Below are positions 52,078 through 63,851 of a DNA stretch of 64,000 bases, in pieces. Both the position numbers and the translations under genes were made by a program. Source of the DNA: Solenopsis invicta (taxonomy: Eukaryota; Arthropoda; Insecta; Hymenoptera; Formicidae); contig NC_052667.1 of NCBI RefSeq assembly GCF_016802725.1, positions 14,406,346-14,470,345 of the forward strand, given 5' to 3'. The first letter of the stretch is position 1, and each line of letters begins with the position of its first letter. The notes beneath the pieces were generated by a model, which was not told the origin of the DNA, searched no databases, and saw nothing but the letters and a program-made list of their open reading frames with translations.

Positions 52078-52477
52078 TAGAATAGCGAAAAGGAAAGTTA
52101 CATGGGAACGCTGATGCCTTGTCAAGGCGCCCTTGTGCTGAAAAAGGCTGTATAATTATTGCTCTAAAGTTGATCTAAAAGAGAAAAATTCTTCAGTAGA
52201 ATTAGTAGGACGAATTGTTTTTGGGGAGAATAATCTTGAAAATTGGAAAAATTTTCAGAAAAACGATCTTTCGTTGTTTATTTTCTTGCTAGGAAAAGAG
52301 CTTGAAAGGCGGCCGACTTGTCAGGAAATTGCCTCTGAAGACGAAAATTCTAAAGTTTATTGGTTTATTTGGGATTCTCTCATTATTAAAGATGGAGTGT
52401 TGTTTAGAAAATGAGAATCTCCAGATTCTAAACGTTAAATTCTTCAAATTATTGTTCCTCGAAATCAGGTACAGCGT

Positions 52478-53731
52478 GTTTTAGAGGAAGCTCACGATTT
52501 TCCTTCTGGTGGTCATTTCGGTGTTAATAAAACTTTATATAAAATTCGAAAAAGATTTTATTGGGCGACTTGTAAGCAAGATGTGGAACACTGGTGTAGA
52601 ACTTGTGTTGTTTGTTTATCGAGGAAAGGTCCTTCCGATAAAGGAAAATCAGCATTGCAAATATATAATTCTGGTTTACCCTTTGAAAGAATCCAGATGG
52701 ATATTTTAGGTCCACTTCCCCAATCTTCTTCAGGAAATAAATATATCTTAGTTATTATTGATTGTTTCACAAAATGGGTAGAGGCATTTCCATTAAAAAA
52801 TTTCAAAACAAAAACTGTTGCCGAAGTTTTTGTGAGTCCAATAATTTCTCGTTTTGGTATTTCTTCGAAACTACATACTGATCAGGGAGAAATTTTGATT
52901 CACGAATGTTTTCAGAATTGGCACGTTTACTTAGAATAAAAAAGACCAGGACTACTCCTCTTCATCCGCAGTCTAATGGTCAAATGGAACGTCAACATCA
53001 AACTTTGTTGGACTATTTAGCAAAATTTTAGTAGACATGGCAAAAAACGAGAAATTCACTTTTAGTAGCTCACAAAACAATGCGTATCTCAAACACTAAT
53101 GGATATTTTGACGTGTTACTTCTCTTGGATGTCAAAGACAGCCCTACCAACCTAAAAAAAATTTTATTCCTCCAAATCCGTGCGCGCGGGAGATTTAAAA
53201 TGCAATGTCACCTTCCTTTTTGGACACAGTAGTACAAAAAATCAAAAAGATTGGGATCGATGGATTCCAATGAGTCTTTTAGCGTATAGGTCTTCAAGGC
53301 ATGATGCCACTGATTTAACCCCTGCGGAAATGAATTTTGGTAGGGAATTGAGACTGCCTTTAGATTTACTCCGTGGAAAACTTCCTGGTTCCGATTCAGT
53401 TAATTCTAGGGGAGATTATGTTTCGAAATTAAGAGAAAAACTTTCTCAGATTTATATCGAAGTTAGACAGCGTTTAAATGTTAGGTCTCAAAAAATGAAA
53501 GAGGTTTATAATCGTAAAGCTCGCTCTATTCACTTTGAGTCTGGTCAGAAAGTTTGGTTTCACAATCCTTGTAGGAAAATAGGTAGGTCTCCTAAACTGC
53601 AGGATAGTTGGGAAGGACCGTTTGAAATTGTTGAAAAGTTAAATGATGTAGTTTACCGTATGCGGAAATCGCCTAGGCATAAAAATAAAGTGGTACACTT
53701 AGATAGGTTGGCTTCATTTCAAGAGAGATAA
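52478..53731 (+). pseudogene. Inner gypsy integrase
   Basis: The HHCC zinc domain reads GGHFGVNKTLYKIRKRFYW ... CRTCVVCLSRK (52,508-52,625). The catalytic core starts with PFERIQMDILGPLPQ and KYILVIIDCFTKWVEAF (first Asp in MDILG), then LHTDQG (second Asp). It is broken after 52,939. The C-terminal part is open at 53,180-53,731 (LLAYRSSRHDATDLTPAEM, GQKVWFHNPCRK, SWEGPFEIVEKL). By family it would insert the cDNA; here it is disrupted. Confidence 0.85.
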
Positions 53732-54322
53732 ATTTTCTTTAGGAAAAAATACTCTTAGCTTACTTAAATTCCTTATTTTATAAAATTGTTTTCTCGCATA
53801 TATTTTTGTTTTCTTTAAGGCAAAGAGTCCTGTTCAGACGATTGCTGGGAGCCACTTCTTTTTGGGTGTTTGAAGATGAACTGAAATTATAAGGACAAGT
53901 CTTCTGGTTGTTTAAATAAAAAAAGAAGACTGCCTCGCCCCAGGTTTTTGAGCCGTGGTTTTCCCTGTGGGACTGAGGGCAAATGCCGAGGCAGGAGCTT
54001 GGTGAGTCTTTCAAGACGTTGGGTCCACGGTAGATACCCCCACCTTGCTCGAAGTTTTTTTGAAGAAAGAAGATTCCTCAGAAGAATTCTTCAGAGAGAA
54101 TTTCTCTGAAGAGGTTGTTCTTCGAGAAAGGAGGATTTCTTCTGTGATTAAGAGTTCCAGGATGTTGTTTGGATCCAAAGAAGAGTGACTCGGAATCTTG
54201 AAGCACCAGCTCAAGAAGGAGAGCAGTAACGCTTAAATGGGTCCTGGAGACGACAGAATATCCGGAAATATAAGAAGACTTCATGCTTGTCGGGACGACA
54301 AGCTTTTAAAAAAGGGGGGCAG

Positions 54323-54584
54323 TGTTGTGCCCGTTCGGCCGAGTTTGAGAAGCTGGCCGAAGGAAGATCTATCGATCGAAAAAAAAGAAGCGCGGCCGGC
54401 TTTTGTTCTTTGGTTTTTCGGGACGCGGAGCTGTCAAGCAACATTTAAAATAATTCCGCTATCAATTAATTGTATATAGCCAATTAATTAAAGTCAGTGT
54501 TCTTTTATAAAAGAGAGTGTTCAATTATTTCGTGCTGTGTGTTCGTGTGAGTGTTTTTGCGTGCTCGTCTCGTCGAGCATAACA
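54323..54584 (+). repeat. 3' LTR of inner gypsy
   Basis: Pairs with 49,489-49,743 at about 97% by eye; preceded by a polypurine tract at 54,308-54,322. Confidence 0.92.
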
Positions 54585-54643
54585 ATTAATCGTTACTCAT
54601 GAAAACCTAAATACGCCTGCTATTTGACTCCACACTCCCTACA
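54585..54643 (+). repeat. Remainder of outer 5' LTR
   Basis: Matches the end of the outer 3' LTR (ACTCATGAAAACCTAAATAC, CACACTCCCTA). Followed by ATTTGGGGGCTCAACCAGGA, the likely primer-binding region. Confidence 0.85.
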
Positions 54644-55161
54644 ATTTGGGGGCTCAACCAGGATCCAGAATAAAATCTCTCGGGAAAGAAGATGACGAAG
54701 AGACGAGTCTGAGTGCATCGGACAAAGAGACGAGTCTGAGTGCATCGGACGAAGAGACGAACGACGACGCCCGATCTCTCGATAGAGAAAACGACGTAAA
54801 GACGACCCACGAGGCTGATGATCGGTGAGCTTTAAAAACGCTGTGGTGCTTGAAAACGATGGGGCACGGCAGAAACAACAAAATCGCTAGATCGGCATTA
54901 TAATAAAGACGAGAGACAAAGACGAAAGACGAAGACGATATACAGAGACGAGAACGAAAGACAAAGACGAGAGATAAAGACAAGAACAAAAGACGAAGAC
55001 GAGAGATAGAGACAAGAACGTAAGACAAAGACGGAGAGACGTCAAGCGTTAGACAACAGACGGAAGGAATAGCCACGACGAATAAGCAGCTGCGGAAAAT
55101 AGCGTGACAAAAATCAACGCTGCGAGAAACGCGTGCACTAGACGCGGACGACGGCTATATT

Positions 55162-56754
55162 GTGGAGAACGCGTGCTTTGGCGCGAACGGCGGCCATATT
55201 GCGTTTAAAGATTGGACGACGATCATTTTCTTCTGTCTTACCTATTGGCGCGAACAATGGAGGCATTTGGACAAATCCAACAAGTCGCTAATAAAATTCG
55301 GACATCTTCACGCCCAGCTGTATATGCGCTGTATCGGCTTGTATTTGAAGAGGAAGGAAATCGCGCTAGCCGCAAACAACTGCGTGAATTTCGTGGCTTC
55401 AATTTAATGACGCATCTCAAGAATTCAGAACGAAATATGAATATTCTGCTGTCTTTACAATCGGCGACCTGACGTCAATGTGTAATATTCTTGGATTAGA
55501 TTACACAGGTACCAAAGAAGATCCAAGACAGAAAATAATACAAGCGCTTATGGATATCCAATCATTGGCACGACACGAAGATGACGACGTCGATTCCGGG
55601 GAAGAATCAGAGGAGTCAGAGAGAGCAGAAGAGTTGCCGCATAGACGACAAACGAAAATGAGAGCAAGCAGTGACATATGTCACTGCTTGCTCTCATTTT
55701 CGTTTGTCGTCTATGTCTAAGCGCTCGTATTATTTTCTGTCTTGGATCTTCTTTGGTACCTGTGTAATCTAATCCAAGAATATTACACATTGACGTCAGG
55801 TCGCCGATTGTAAAGACAGCAGAATATTCATATTTCGTTCTGAATTCTTGAGATGCGTCATTAAAATTGAAGCCACGAAATTCACGCAGTTGTTTGCGGC
55901 TAGCGCGATTTCCCTCTCATTCGAGCAATGATTCGTATCAAACGCCACCAAGACACAGGTGACGAGACAGAACAAAAATTACGTTTAATTTTAAAAATAT
56001 AGAAGACACCATTCGTCCATTCGACGGGAGCGATGATTGCCCAATCGAAAAGTGGATCGCAGATTTTGAGGAGCTGGCAACATTATTCAAGTGGGACGAC
56101 ATGCAAAAATTGGTGTTTGCACGTAAGTCTCTTAAAGGCGTTGCTAAAACATTTGTACGTGGCTTGAGCATTACGCAATCCTGGAAATAATTAAAGGAAG
56201 CCCTTAAGGAGGAATTCAGTCCGAAAGTGAGCAGCGCTGATATTCACCAAAAACTTGCTAAAAGAAAAATAAAAAGAGACGAAAATCTGCAAGAATACTA
56301 CCTATCTATGAGAGAGATAGCGTCGCAAGGTAATATCGACGTCAAGTCGGTCATTCAATACATTATTGATGGCGTTCCGGATAACAGCAACAAGGTCGTG
56401 TTGTATGGCGCCAGGAATTATAACAAGTTCAAAGCGCGCCTTCGTACCTACGAGAGCATGCAAGATCGAGGAACCGCCAGCAGCAAAAGGTATCTTAAGA
56501 AGGAAACCATGGGTAAACCAACGAAAGACGATGCCAAATCAGAGAAAGACGATGCAAAGAGGACAGCGAAGAACAGATGCTACAACTGCGGCGAGGGTGG
56601 ACACCGATCGACCACCTGTCCATTTAAAGAGCGAGGTAAAAAATGTTTCGGTTGTAATGATTTTGGCCACAAAGCAAAAAACTGTCTATCTAAAAATTCT
56701 AAGAAATTGCAGGTAACAACTAACGTACTTGTACAATCCGTCGATACAAGTTGA
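55162..56754 (+). pseudogene. Outer gypsy gag, containing a foldback
   Basis: The N-terminal part near 55,212-55,560 has helical YALYRLVFEEEGNRASRKQL and LTSMCNILGLDYTGTKEDPR, a SAP-like helix-loop-helix. The foldback then interrupts it. It resumes at ~55,990 with ENTIRPFDGSDD-like sequence (DTIRPFDGSDDCPIEKWIAD), a stop at 56,188, and QKLAKRKIKRDENLQEYYLS. Two knuckles are at 56,578-56,690: CYNCGEGGHRSTTC and CFGCNDFGHKAKNC. The RNA-binding end is intact, but the protein is not translatable as one piece. Confidence 0.8.
55340..55920. repeat. Inverted duplication (foldback) inside gag
   Basis: About 55,345-55,555 reappears inverted at about 55,715-55,915. The centre 55,638-55,717 is a near-perfect palindrome around GACATATGTC (55,673-55,682). 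An ~85-bp segment at 55,555-55,637 exists only in the left arm. The reverse arm therefore encodes the same MCNILGLDYTGTKEDP peptide on the minus strand. Confidence 0.92.
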
Positions 56755-56769
56755 ACGTTTAAAGAAATT

Positions 56770-58903
56770 GTAATCGGAGATAAAAGTTTGCGTGCTTTAA
56801 TAGATACAGGTAGCCATCAACAATTTATTAACCATATTTTTAGACCTCTAGTTAACGAAAAAATCTTGTTGATTTATCTGAACGATTTGATCGTAATTGC
56901 AAACGATGTGGACGAAGGCATTAAACGCTTGCAAAGAGTACTCCAAGTCGCGAGTGATTACGGTTTAAATATTAATAAAAAGAAATGTCGATTATAACAA
57001 TCAAAAATAGAATATCTAGGATACATTATAGAAGCTGGTGAGATCCGCCCATCTCCTAACAAAATACAAGCTGTCTTAAATTTTCCGAAGCCACGTTCGT
57101 TAAAAGATGTACAGAGTTTTCTTGGACTGTCTGGCTATTTTAGAAAATTTATTGAATTTTATGCCATAAAAACTAGACCTCTAAGTGATATGTTAAAAAA
57201 AGGAAACACATTTCAATTCGGTTTCAAAGAAATAATCATTTGAAAAATTAAAAGCAAATTTAAGTAGAGATCCTGTTTTAAAAATTTTTAATCCAAAGTT
57301 TGAAACAGAACTGCACACTGACGCATGCAAGAACGGTCTTGGGGCAATCTTATTTCAAAGAGATCATGCCAGTAAAAAATTACACCCGGTGTATTATTTG
57401 AGTTATAAAACAACTGAGGTAGAGTCCAGATATATGAGCTACGAATTAGAGATTCTTGCAATAGTAAGAACCTTAGAAAAATTCCGACATTACCTGTTAG
57501 GAATTAAATTTAAGCTTGTTACTGATTGTGCCGCATTTAAACAAACCATGAGTAAAGCTAAATTGTCTGCTAAGGTAGCAAGATGGGATTTATTAATTGA
57601 AGAATTTGACACTATCATAGAGCATAGAGTAAATTCAAGAATGAAGCATGTCGATGCGCTCAGTCGCTATCCGGTGATGGCGATTAGTAGTAAGGATAAT
57701 GTCACAATTCGAATAGCCAGTGCACAAAAGAATAATCCAGAGCTACAGGCCATTATGGAGGTACTAAAAGTTAAATCTTATGATGACTACTTTATATGTA
57801 ATGACATATTATATAAATTCAAAGACGGTCTTGAATTGCTGCTTGTACCACAAGACATGTAAAATGAAGTCATCCAAATGGCTCACAGCAAAGGATATTT
57901 TGCAATTAAACGTACGGAAGAAGGCGTTAAACAAGAATTTTATATTCCAATGTTAACGAAAAAGATTGAAAATGTAATCGCTAACTGTGTTCTTTGTATT
58001 TTAAGCAACAAAAAGGTGGCAAACAAGAGAGATTTCTTAATCCATTAGATAAAGGAGATTTTCCGTTACAAATTTATCATCTTGATCATTTGGGGCCGCT
58101 AGATTCAACTAACAAAAATTATAACCACATTCTTGCCGTAATTGATAGCTTCACCAAGTTTATCTGGTTGTATCTCACAAAGTCTACGACGTCTAAAGAA
58201 GTAATTTCGAAGCTACAATTGCAAAGTCAAATCTTTGGAAATCCCACTTGTTTTATTACTGATAGAGGCCGATACTGCGTTCTCTTCCTTAGAATTTCAG
58301 GAATATTGTAAAAACGAGGAAATCAAACACTCAATGATTACCACCGGTTTGCTTTGGGCAAATGGGCAAATTGAGTGAATTAATAGGATGATCATTTCTG
58401 TATTAACTAAACTTGCGTTAAACGATCCTACAAAGTGGTATAAATTCGTACCTAAAATTCAACAAACTTTAAATGCTGCATTCTAAAGAAGTATTGGCAT
58501 GACTCCTTTCGAATTGCTACTAGGCGTAAAAATGAAACAGAAAGATAATCTAGCAATTAAAGATATACTCGATAAAGAATTTCAGTTGCAGTTCGAACAG
58601 AATCGTAATCAATTACGTGAGCGAATAAAAAGTCAAATTGTAAAAGTACAAGAAGAAAACCGTAAAACATATAATTTAAGAAGACGCAAACCAACCAAAT
58701 ATAAAATAAATGAATTAGTCGCAATTAAAAGAGTCCAATTGGGACCTGGCAAAAAACTTTGTGCTAAATATCTTGGTCCTTACAGAATTATAAGCGTGAA
58801 GTCAAACAACACTTATGATGTCAAACGCGAATTGCCTGGTAAAGGTCCAATTAAAACTAGTACTTGCGCTGAATATATGAAACCCTGGTTCGCAGTATTA
58901 TAG
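56770..58903 (+). pseudogene. Outer gypsy pol (protease, partial RT, RNase H, integrase)
   Basis: Protease motif RALIDTGSHQQFI at ~56,790 is fused directly to the RT end (KILLIYLNDLIVIANDVDEG), so most of RT is deleted and the catalytic box reads YLND. Thumb IEYLGYIIEAGEI and RNase H follow (ETELHTDACKNGLGAIL, SYELEILAIVRTLEKF, MKHVDALSRYP). The integrase zinc region is degraded (MAHSKGYFAIK ... NCVLC, 57,880-57,995). The core has IYHLDHLGPLDSTNK and FITDRG. The C-terminal part is open at 58,499-58,903 (MTPFELLLGVKMKQKD, KYLGPYRII). Multiple stops; non-functional. Confidence 0.85.
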
Positions 58904-58938
58904 TCATCTGGGCTAGATGACATTTCAGGACGGCCGAG

Positions 58939-59179
58939 TGTAGGAGGGTTTTAGCCATACTCGTATTATTTGTAATACGCGCGCATTAAGGGCCGAGGAT
59001 CGGTTGCGTAACGATCTCATACTCGGGTCCCCCAAGAAATGGCGGCGCGCTCTGGGGGATAGCGAGCGGAGACAGGAAGCGAGAGGCGAGTGTGAATGGC
59101 AGTGGATCAGCTTGTGTAAAATATATCATTACTCATGAAAACCTAAATACGCCTGCTATTTGACCCCACACTCCCTATA
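58939..59179 (+). repeat. 3' LTR of outer gypsy
   Basis: Direct repeat of the split 5' LTR, followed by ATAC of the target duplication. It lacks the inner insertion, so it shows the empty state of the 5' LTR site (TGTAAAATATATCATTACTC). Confidence 0.88.
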
Positions 59180-59183
59180 ATAC

Positions 59184-59785
59184 TTCGGGGTAGGGTAAAA
59201 GCACAAGAAAGTTAACAAAGTTAAATTATTGTTTTAAGCAGCAATAATTATTGCGATGAGGCGTTAATTACATCATTACAACAATCCGGGCCGGAAAATC
59301 TCAAAAATGAGAATATCTTTATACGTGAGGCGCAAAGATTACAAGACGTGGGTTACAACGGTTGTGTTAAATAGTCGTTGTCAACGTTCTGGTGTATATA
59401 AGAGAAAATTTTCAATATGTTTAATTGTGTTTGTTTCCTTTCATAAATACGTTAAAAAGATAGTTGAAAGATATGATAATAATCGTACTCACCCTGTGAG
59501 TTAGTAAATTTTAAGCAGCAGTAATTGTAACGGTGAGATTTTATACAGATCTTATCACAGCAATCCAAATTTTCTCAAAGCGGAAAAATATCTTATAACG
59601 TGAAGCGCGATGAGTTCAATGGTATAACAACTGTATGTCACCAATTATTGGTGCTTATTGATTATATAATTATTTAAACAAACTAGGTGTTAGAGAAGCG
59701 TTGTCACCGATCGTTGTTAGTGCACTAGAAGAAGATCCTTTAGAGTTATGATCATGTTTTGTTGACCAACTACAGTTCTTAATTC
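59184..59785. other. Spacer with a diverged ~290-bp direct repeat
   Basis: 59,230-59,345 and 59,510-59,620 share 'TTTTAAGCAGCARTAATT', 'CAATCC' and 'AATATCTTTATACGTGA'-like words. No convincing gene. Confidence 0.4.
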
Positions 59786-59789
<4 letters not shown>

Positions 59790-59824
<35 letters not shown>

Positions 59825-59887
59825 GCATACACGCGCACATGCGCGCACATAGACACACAAAGAGACACACACACGCACGCTTAGTGG

Positions 59888-59925
<38 letters not shown>

Positions 59926-60091
59926 GCGTGTGCGTGTGCGTGTGCGTGTGCGTGTGCGTGTGCGTGTGCGTGTACGTGTGCGTGTGCGTGTGCGTGTGCG
60001 TGTGCGTGTGCGTGTGCGTGTGCGTGTGCGTGTGCGTGTGCGTGTGCGTGTGCGTGTGCGTGTGCGTGTGCGTGTGCGTGTGCGTGTGCGT

Positions 60092-60121
<30 letters not shown>
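59790..60121. repeat. (CA)n and (TGTGCG)n microsatellites
   Basis: 59,790-59,880 is CA-rich; 59,890-60,121 is TG followed by ~30 copies of TGTGCG. It is strictly alternating purine-pyrimidine over ~230 bp. Open frames in several phases (100-160 aa) are artefacts. Confidence 0.97.
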
Positions 60122-60122
<1 letters not shown>

Positions 60123-60151
60123 GTTGTACATATATATACAATGCCTACCAT

Positions 60152-60161
60152 ATATATATAT

Positions 60162-60203
<42 letters not shown>
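60152..60203. repeat. (TA)n microsatellite
   Basis: AT-alternating tract directly before a TA-flanked foldback element. Confidence 0.95.
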
Positions 60204-60206
<3 letters not shown>

Positions 60207-60448
60207 GGTGATTCAGAATAATCCGTTGTCTTTTAAGGGACGTATTCCTGGTCGAATTCTAAAACGATTTTTCCTTTGCCAAAAATTTGTCAGACGCTTA
60301 GATTTTAAAATATCAGTCGATTAAGTTAGCGTATCAAGGGTCGAATACAGATGGTACGCAGGGGCGGCACACTCACCGTTACGTGCGGGTGTGTCGTGAG
60401 GTGCCTGCTGCGCTCAATTGATACAACACAAGTATTTCTCCTTTCTCA

Positions 60449-60494
<46 letters not shown>

Positions 60495-61438
60495 CATCAC
60501 AATGCTAGCTTTAACTTAAAAATGTAATTAATTTTTATCATAATTTTAATGATTTTAATAAGAGAAGTGCCAGGAAATTCTTTGTACAGTCAAAGAATTG
60601 AACAAAGAATTACACGAAATCTACAAAAGTATTTACATCTCGAGTTTTTAGAAACAGTAGTACTTTTTTTGTTACAGAGAGAGAGGGGGGAGAGGGAGGG
60701 AGAGAGAGAGAGAAAGCAAACGCATGTGCGCGCGTGCTTGCGTAAACAAGTTTGGACATGCATTTACTTACGTATTATTCTGTACAGCGATCAATTAGTT
60801 GTCTCCACAATGAGACAGACCAAAGTTTCCTTGATCCTCTCGTAAATTATCACTTTAATATCATAATACACAATTTATTCATTTGATCAATAAAACTTGA
60901 GTAATTAATTAACGATCACTTCGAGTAACGATCACTGTAAATAATTATTAGTCATTCGGCGTGCGAAAATATGTAGCTCGATAAAACCCGTGTTTACGCA
61001 CGACAAACAGACAACACGTGTTTACTCGACAACAGGAAAGAGCCGACTGATTTTATGGGATACGTTATGATCGAATATGAATGCGTGATTGGTCAAACAG
61101 AAGTTAAAACGCGGCAATTTAAAAGTAAAGTAGTGATTAATATTGTTTTTAATAATAAAATTTATTGAAAAATATTTTTCTATTTATTTTATTAAAATTA
61201 TTTTTTTATATCAAAAGATTCTATACTGAGAAAAAAAGTTATTAAATTTTAATAAATATTTGTTTGAATACTTGCAATGACATAATTTATTAAATGTAAT
61301 TAAATATCTAGATTTCGTGCAATTCTTTGTTCGATTCTTCGACTGTATAAAGAATTTACTGGCACTTCTCTCATTAAAATCATTAAAATTAAGTAGAAAA
61401 TTAATTACATTTTTAAGTTAAAGCTAGCATTGTGATGT

Positions 61439-61522
<84 letters not shown>

Positions 61523-61757
61523 GAGGGGAGAAAGACTTGTGTGTTGTATTAGCTGAGCGCAGTAGGCACCACACCCACGCGTAACGGTGAATGCGCCGCC
61601 CCTGCGTACCATCTGTATTCGACCCGTGATACGCTAACTTAATCGGGTGATATTTCAAAATCTAAGCGTCCGACAAATTTTTGGCAAAGAAAAAATCGTC
61701 TTAGAATTCGACCAGGATTACGTCCTTTGAAAGATAACGGGTTATTCTGAATCACCC

Positions 61758-61759
<2 letters not shown>
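60204..61759. mobile_element. Foldback Tc1/mariner-type non-autonomous element
   Basis: Inverted arms of ~430 bp begin CAGGGTGATTCAGAATAAYC at both ends. They include a GGGTCGAATACAGATGGTAC block, a (TC)n/(GA)n tract and the AATGCTAGCTTTAACTTAAA block. The centre (60,640-61,270) has no transposase. TA flanks and the CAGGGTG start resemble the DD41D elements here, so a related transposase may mobilise it. Confidence 0.85.
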
Positions 61760-61762
<3 letters not shown>

Positions 61763-61808
<46 letters not shown>

Positions 61809-61835
61809 ATATATATATATACATATATATATATA
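61763..61835. repeat. (TA)n microsatellite
   Basis: AT-alternating tract between the foldback element and the truncated DD41D copy. Confidence 0.9.
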
Positions 61836-62579
61836 CAGAGTGTCCAAAAAGTTCGGCAACGGTCAAATATCTCGAAAAGTAAGCATTTTAGGAAAAAATA
61901 TTTCAGACAAAAGTTGTAGGGTTTCAAAAGACCTATTTACTGATCTTATCAGTTTGACCTTGGATGGCGTCGCCAAGGTCATAACGAAATCACATTAACT
62001 TTTTTAAATGGAACACCCTATTTTTGATTCTAGAATCTAATAGCTGGTGTCAAGACCTTTCCAAAACCCTACAAGAAAGTGTATTAATGTTTGTTTAATT
62101 TAGAAGATGTTCAAATTGACGGCCATAAACGGTTTGACAATGTGCCAAACGTTCATAAAAATTACGCCGAACATTTTGCAAGTTTTCCGGGGTTATTGAT
62201 GCTACAGTATCTAAAATGCGATTTCTTAATTCATTTAAATTCGTAGGTTTTGTTGCAAACACCAAATTTTTTAAATGACCCCAGAAAAAATAATCCAATG
62301 GATTCAAATCAGGAGATCTAGGTGGCCATTCAATTGCACCTCTCCTGCCAATCCATTTTCTTGGAAAAGTATCATTTAGGAATCGACGGACGTTTATGCC
62401 AAAGTGAGGTGGTGCACCGTCCTATTGGAACCAAACGCTATTAAAAGCGACACCAACTACATTTTGAATAGCAGGCAGTATCTGATTTTGTAAGAGATGC
62501 AAATAACGCTCCGCATTGATGTTCTCATTCAAGAAAAATGGTCCTATAATTGTATTTCCGAGTATTCCCGCCCATACAT
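61836..62579 (-). mobile_element. Truncated DD41D element with transposase remnant
   Basis: Terminus CAGAGTGTCCAAAAAGTTCG at 61,836, then the same subterminal block as other DD41D elements (AAAGTTGTAGGGTTTCAAAA). The minus strand encodes the C-terminal half of a transposase from HVWAGILGN (62,579) through DGAPPHFG (preceded by an in-frame TAG), RSPDLNPLDYFFWGHL and ending RQFEHLLN at 62,095. The N-terminal half and other terminus are lost at 62,580, where Tc1-type arm sequence starts. Confidence 0.88.
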
Positions 62580-63191
62580 GGCACTTGCATTGGATTTGTC
62601 GAGAAAAATTTTTTTATTGAGCTACAGACTGTCAAAAATACGTTATTTTAAGGAAAAAACAGTGTATCCTTTTTGGGGCATAGTACTAAGAAATTGAGAA
62701 AATTTTTGAAAACCATTAACAGCATGTTAAAGCTGGAACTTCGAGCTTTAAAATGGTTTTTTGATTTTTTGTCTACGATGATTTTTCACGGAGTACGGAT
62801 ATCATTTGTAAAAAATGCAGGTTTAGCTTCAAAGTAGCGTAACTCGGTCAAAAAAAATCGTAGAGAAATTTTAAAAAAAGCATTTTGTAGGCAAAATGTT
62901 GTAGTTTATGAAGCTTTACTTGAATTGTTCGAAAAAAATTTGTTGGTCGAGCTGCAAAGTGTCAAAGATACGAAATTTTAAGGAACAAAACAGGGTGTGC
63001 TTTTTTACTGCATAAGACAAGGAAGTTAAAAGAATTTTGAAAATCTGCTGATAGAGCGTTAAAGTTGGATCTTCAAGCTTCAAAATGCTTTTTTTATTTT
63101 TTATCTACGATGATTTTTCACCGAGTTACAGTCATTTGAAAATAGCCTAATTTTTGGTGTCTGGAAAGTGTTCCCTATTTTCTTTTGAGTA

Positions 63192-63194
<3 letters not shown>
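62580..63194. mobile_element. Solo arm of the Tc1-like element
   Basis: Closely follows 1,634-2,235 from GGCACTTGCATTGGATTTGT to the terminus ...GAGTAGTG. It has no transposase and no partner arm. The left side is cut at the DD41D junction. Confidence 0.88.
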
Positions 63195-63238
<44 letters not shown>

Positions 63239-63244
<6 letters not shown>

Positions 63245-63714
63245 CCACCAAAAATAAACGGTACACAAAAAAATTAGGAAAAATTTACCAAATTTAAACG
63301 CTTGTGAAACAAGAAATTATTATGATACAGGGCTGTTTCAAAAAAGAATTTAAAGCTTGAAACCAGTACTTTGAGAAACTTTTAATGCCGATTAAGTGGC
63401 ATGATTAATTTGCTAATAGCCGATGATAGAACGAAAACTTGCAAAATCAATAAAGAGAACTTGCAGTTTCTACAGTTGTGTGAAGTAAAGCAGTTGACGT
63501 AACTTAATAAGGTAAAAAACGCCTAAAAGTTTGAATATTTCCTTTCAAAATGCGATTTTGCGGAACTCGATACGACAATTTTTGGCTAAGTAATGCCAAT
63601 TTGAAAAAAAGTTGTTTTTTACGAGATAATAATGAATTATGAATTGCAATGTCGCCGTTATCAATGCAAATCACTACAAATCTGTCCAAGAAATGTTATT
63701 GGTTTAAAAACATA

Positions 63715-63748
<34 letters not shown>

Positions 63749-63779
63749 CGTGTGTGTGTGTGTGCGCGCGCGCGCGTGC

Positions 63780-63851
<72 letters not shown>

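Larger units (their letters stand above)
49489..54584 (+). mobile_element. Inner Ty3/gypsy LTR retrotransposon
   Basis: LTRs 49,489-49,743 and 54,323-54,584 start TGTTGTGCCCGTTCGGCC and end GTCGAGCATAACA. A purine tract AAAAAAGGGGGGCAG precedes the 3' LTR. The LTRs differ at roughly seven places. Gag, RT, RNase H and integrase are present in order with several stops. It sits in the 5' LTR of the outer element; no clean target duplication is seen (ATAT left, ATTA right). Confidence 0.9.
49305..59179 (+). mobile_element. Outer Ty3/gypsy LTR retrotransposon (host of a nested element)
   Basis: The 5' LTR is 49,305-49,488 plus 54,585-54,643, split by the inner element. The 3' LTR is 58,939-59,179. 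Both contain CGCGCGCATT...GGATCGGTTGCGTAAC. A 4-bp target duplication ATAC (49,301-49,304 and 59,180-59,183) frames it. The body carries gag with two zinc knuckles, a protease motif, part of RT, RNase H and integrase in gypsy order, all with stops or deletions. An inverted duplication sits in gag. Confidence 0.88.

Noticed and set aside
49485..54588. Target duplication for the inner gypsy element
   Set aside because: Flanks ATAT and ATTA do not match cleanly; no duplication is claimed.
54640..54665. tRNA-like sequence after the outer LTR
   Set aside because: It is a short primer-binding region; no cloverleaf can be formed.
60138..60152. CAATGCCTACCA resembling the terminus at 63,239
   Set aside because: Only about a dozen bases of similarity before a (TA)n run; too short to call an element.
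59717..60324. Long frames of His-Thr, Cys-Val and Arg-Val repeats
   Set aside because: Direct translation of (CA)n, (TG)n and (TGTGCG)n repeats in all frames; no coding signal.
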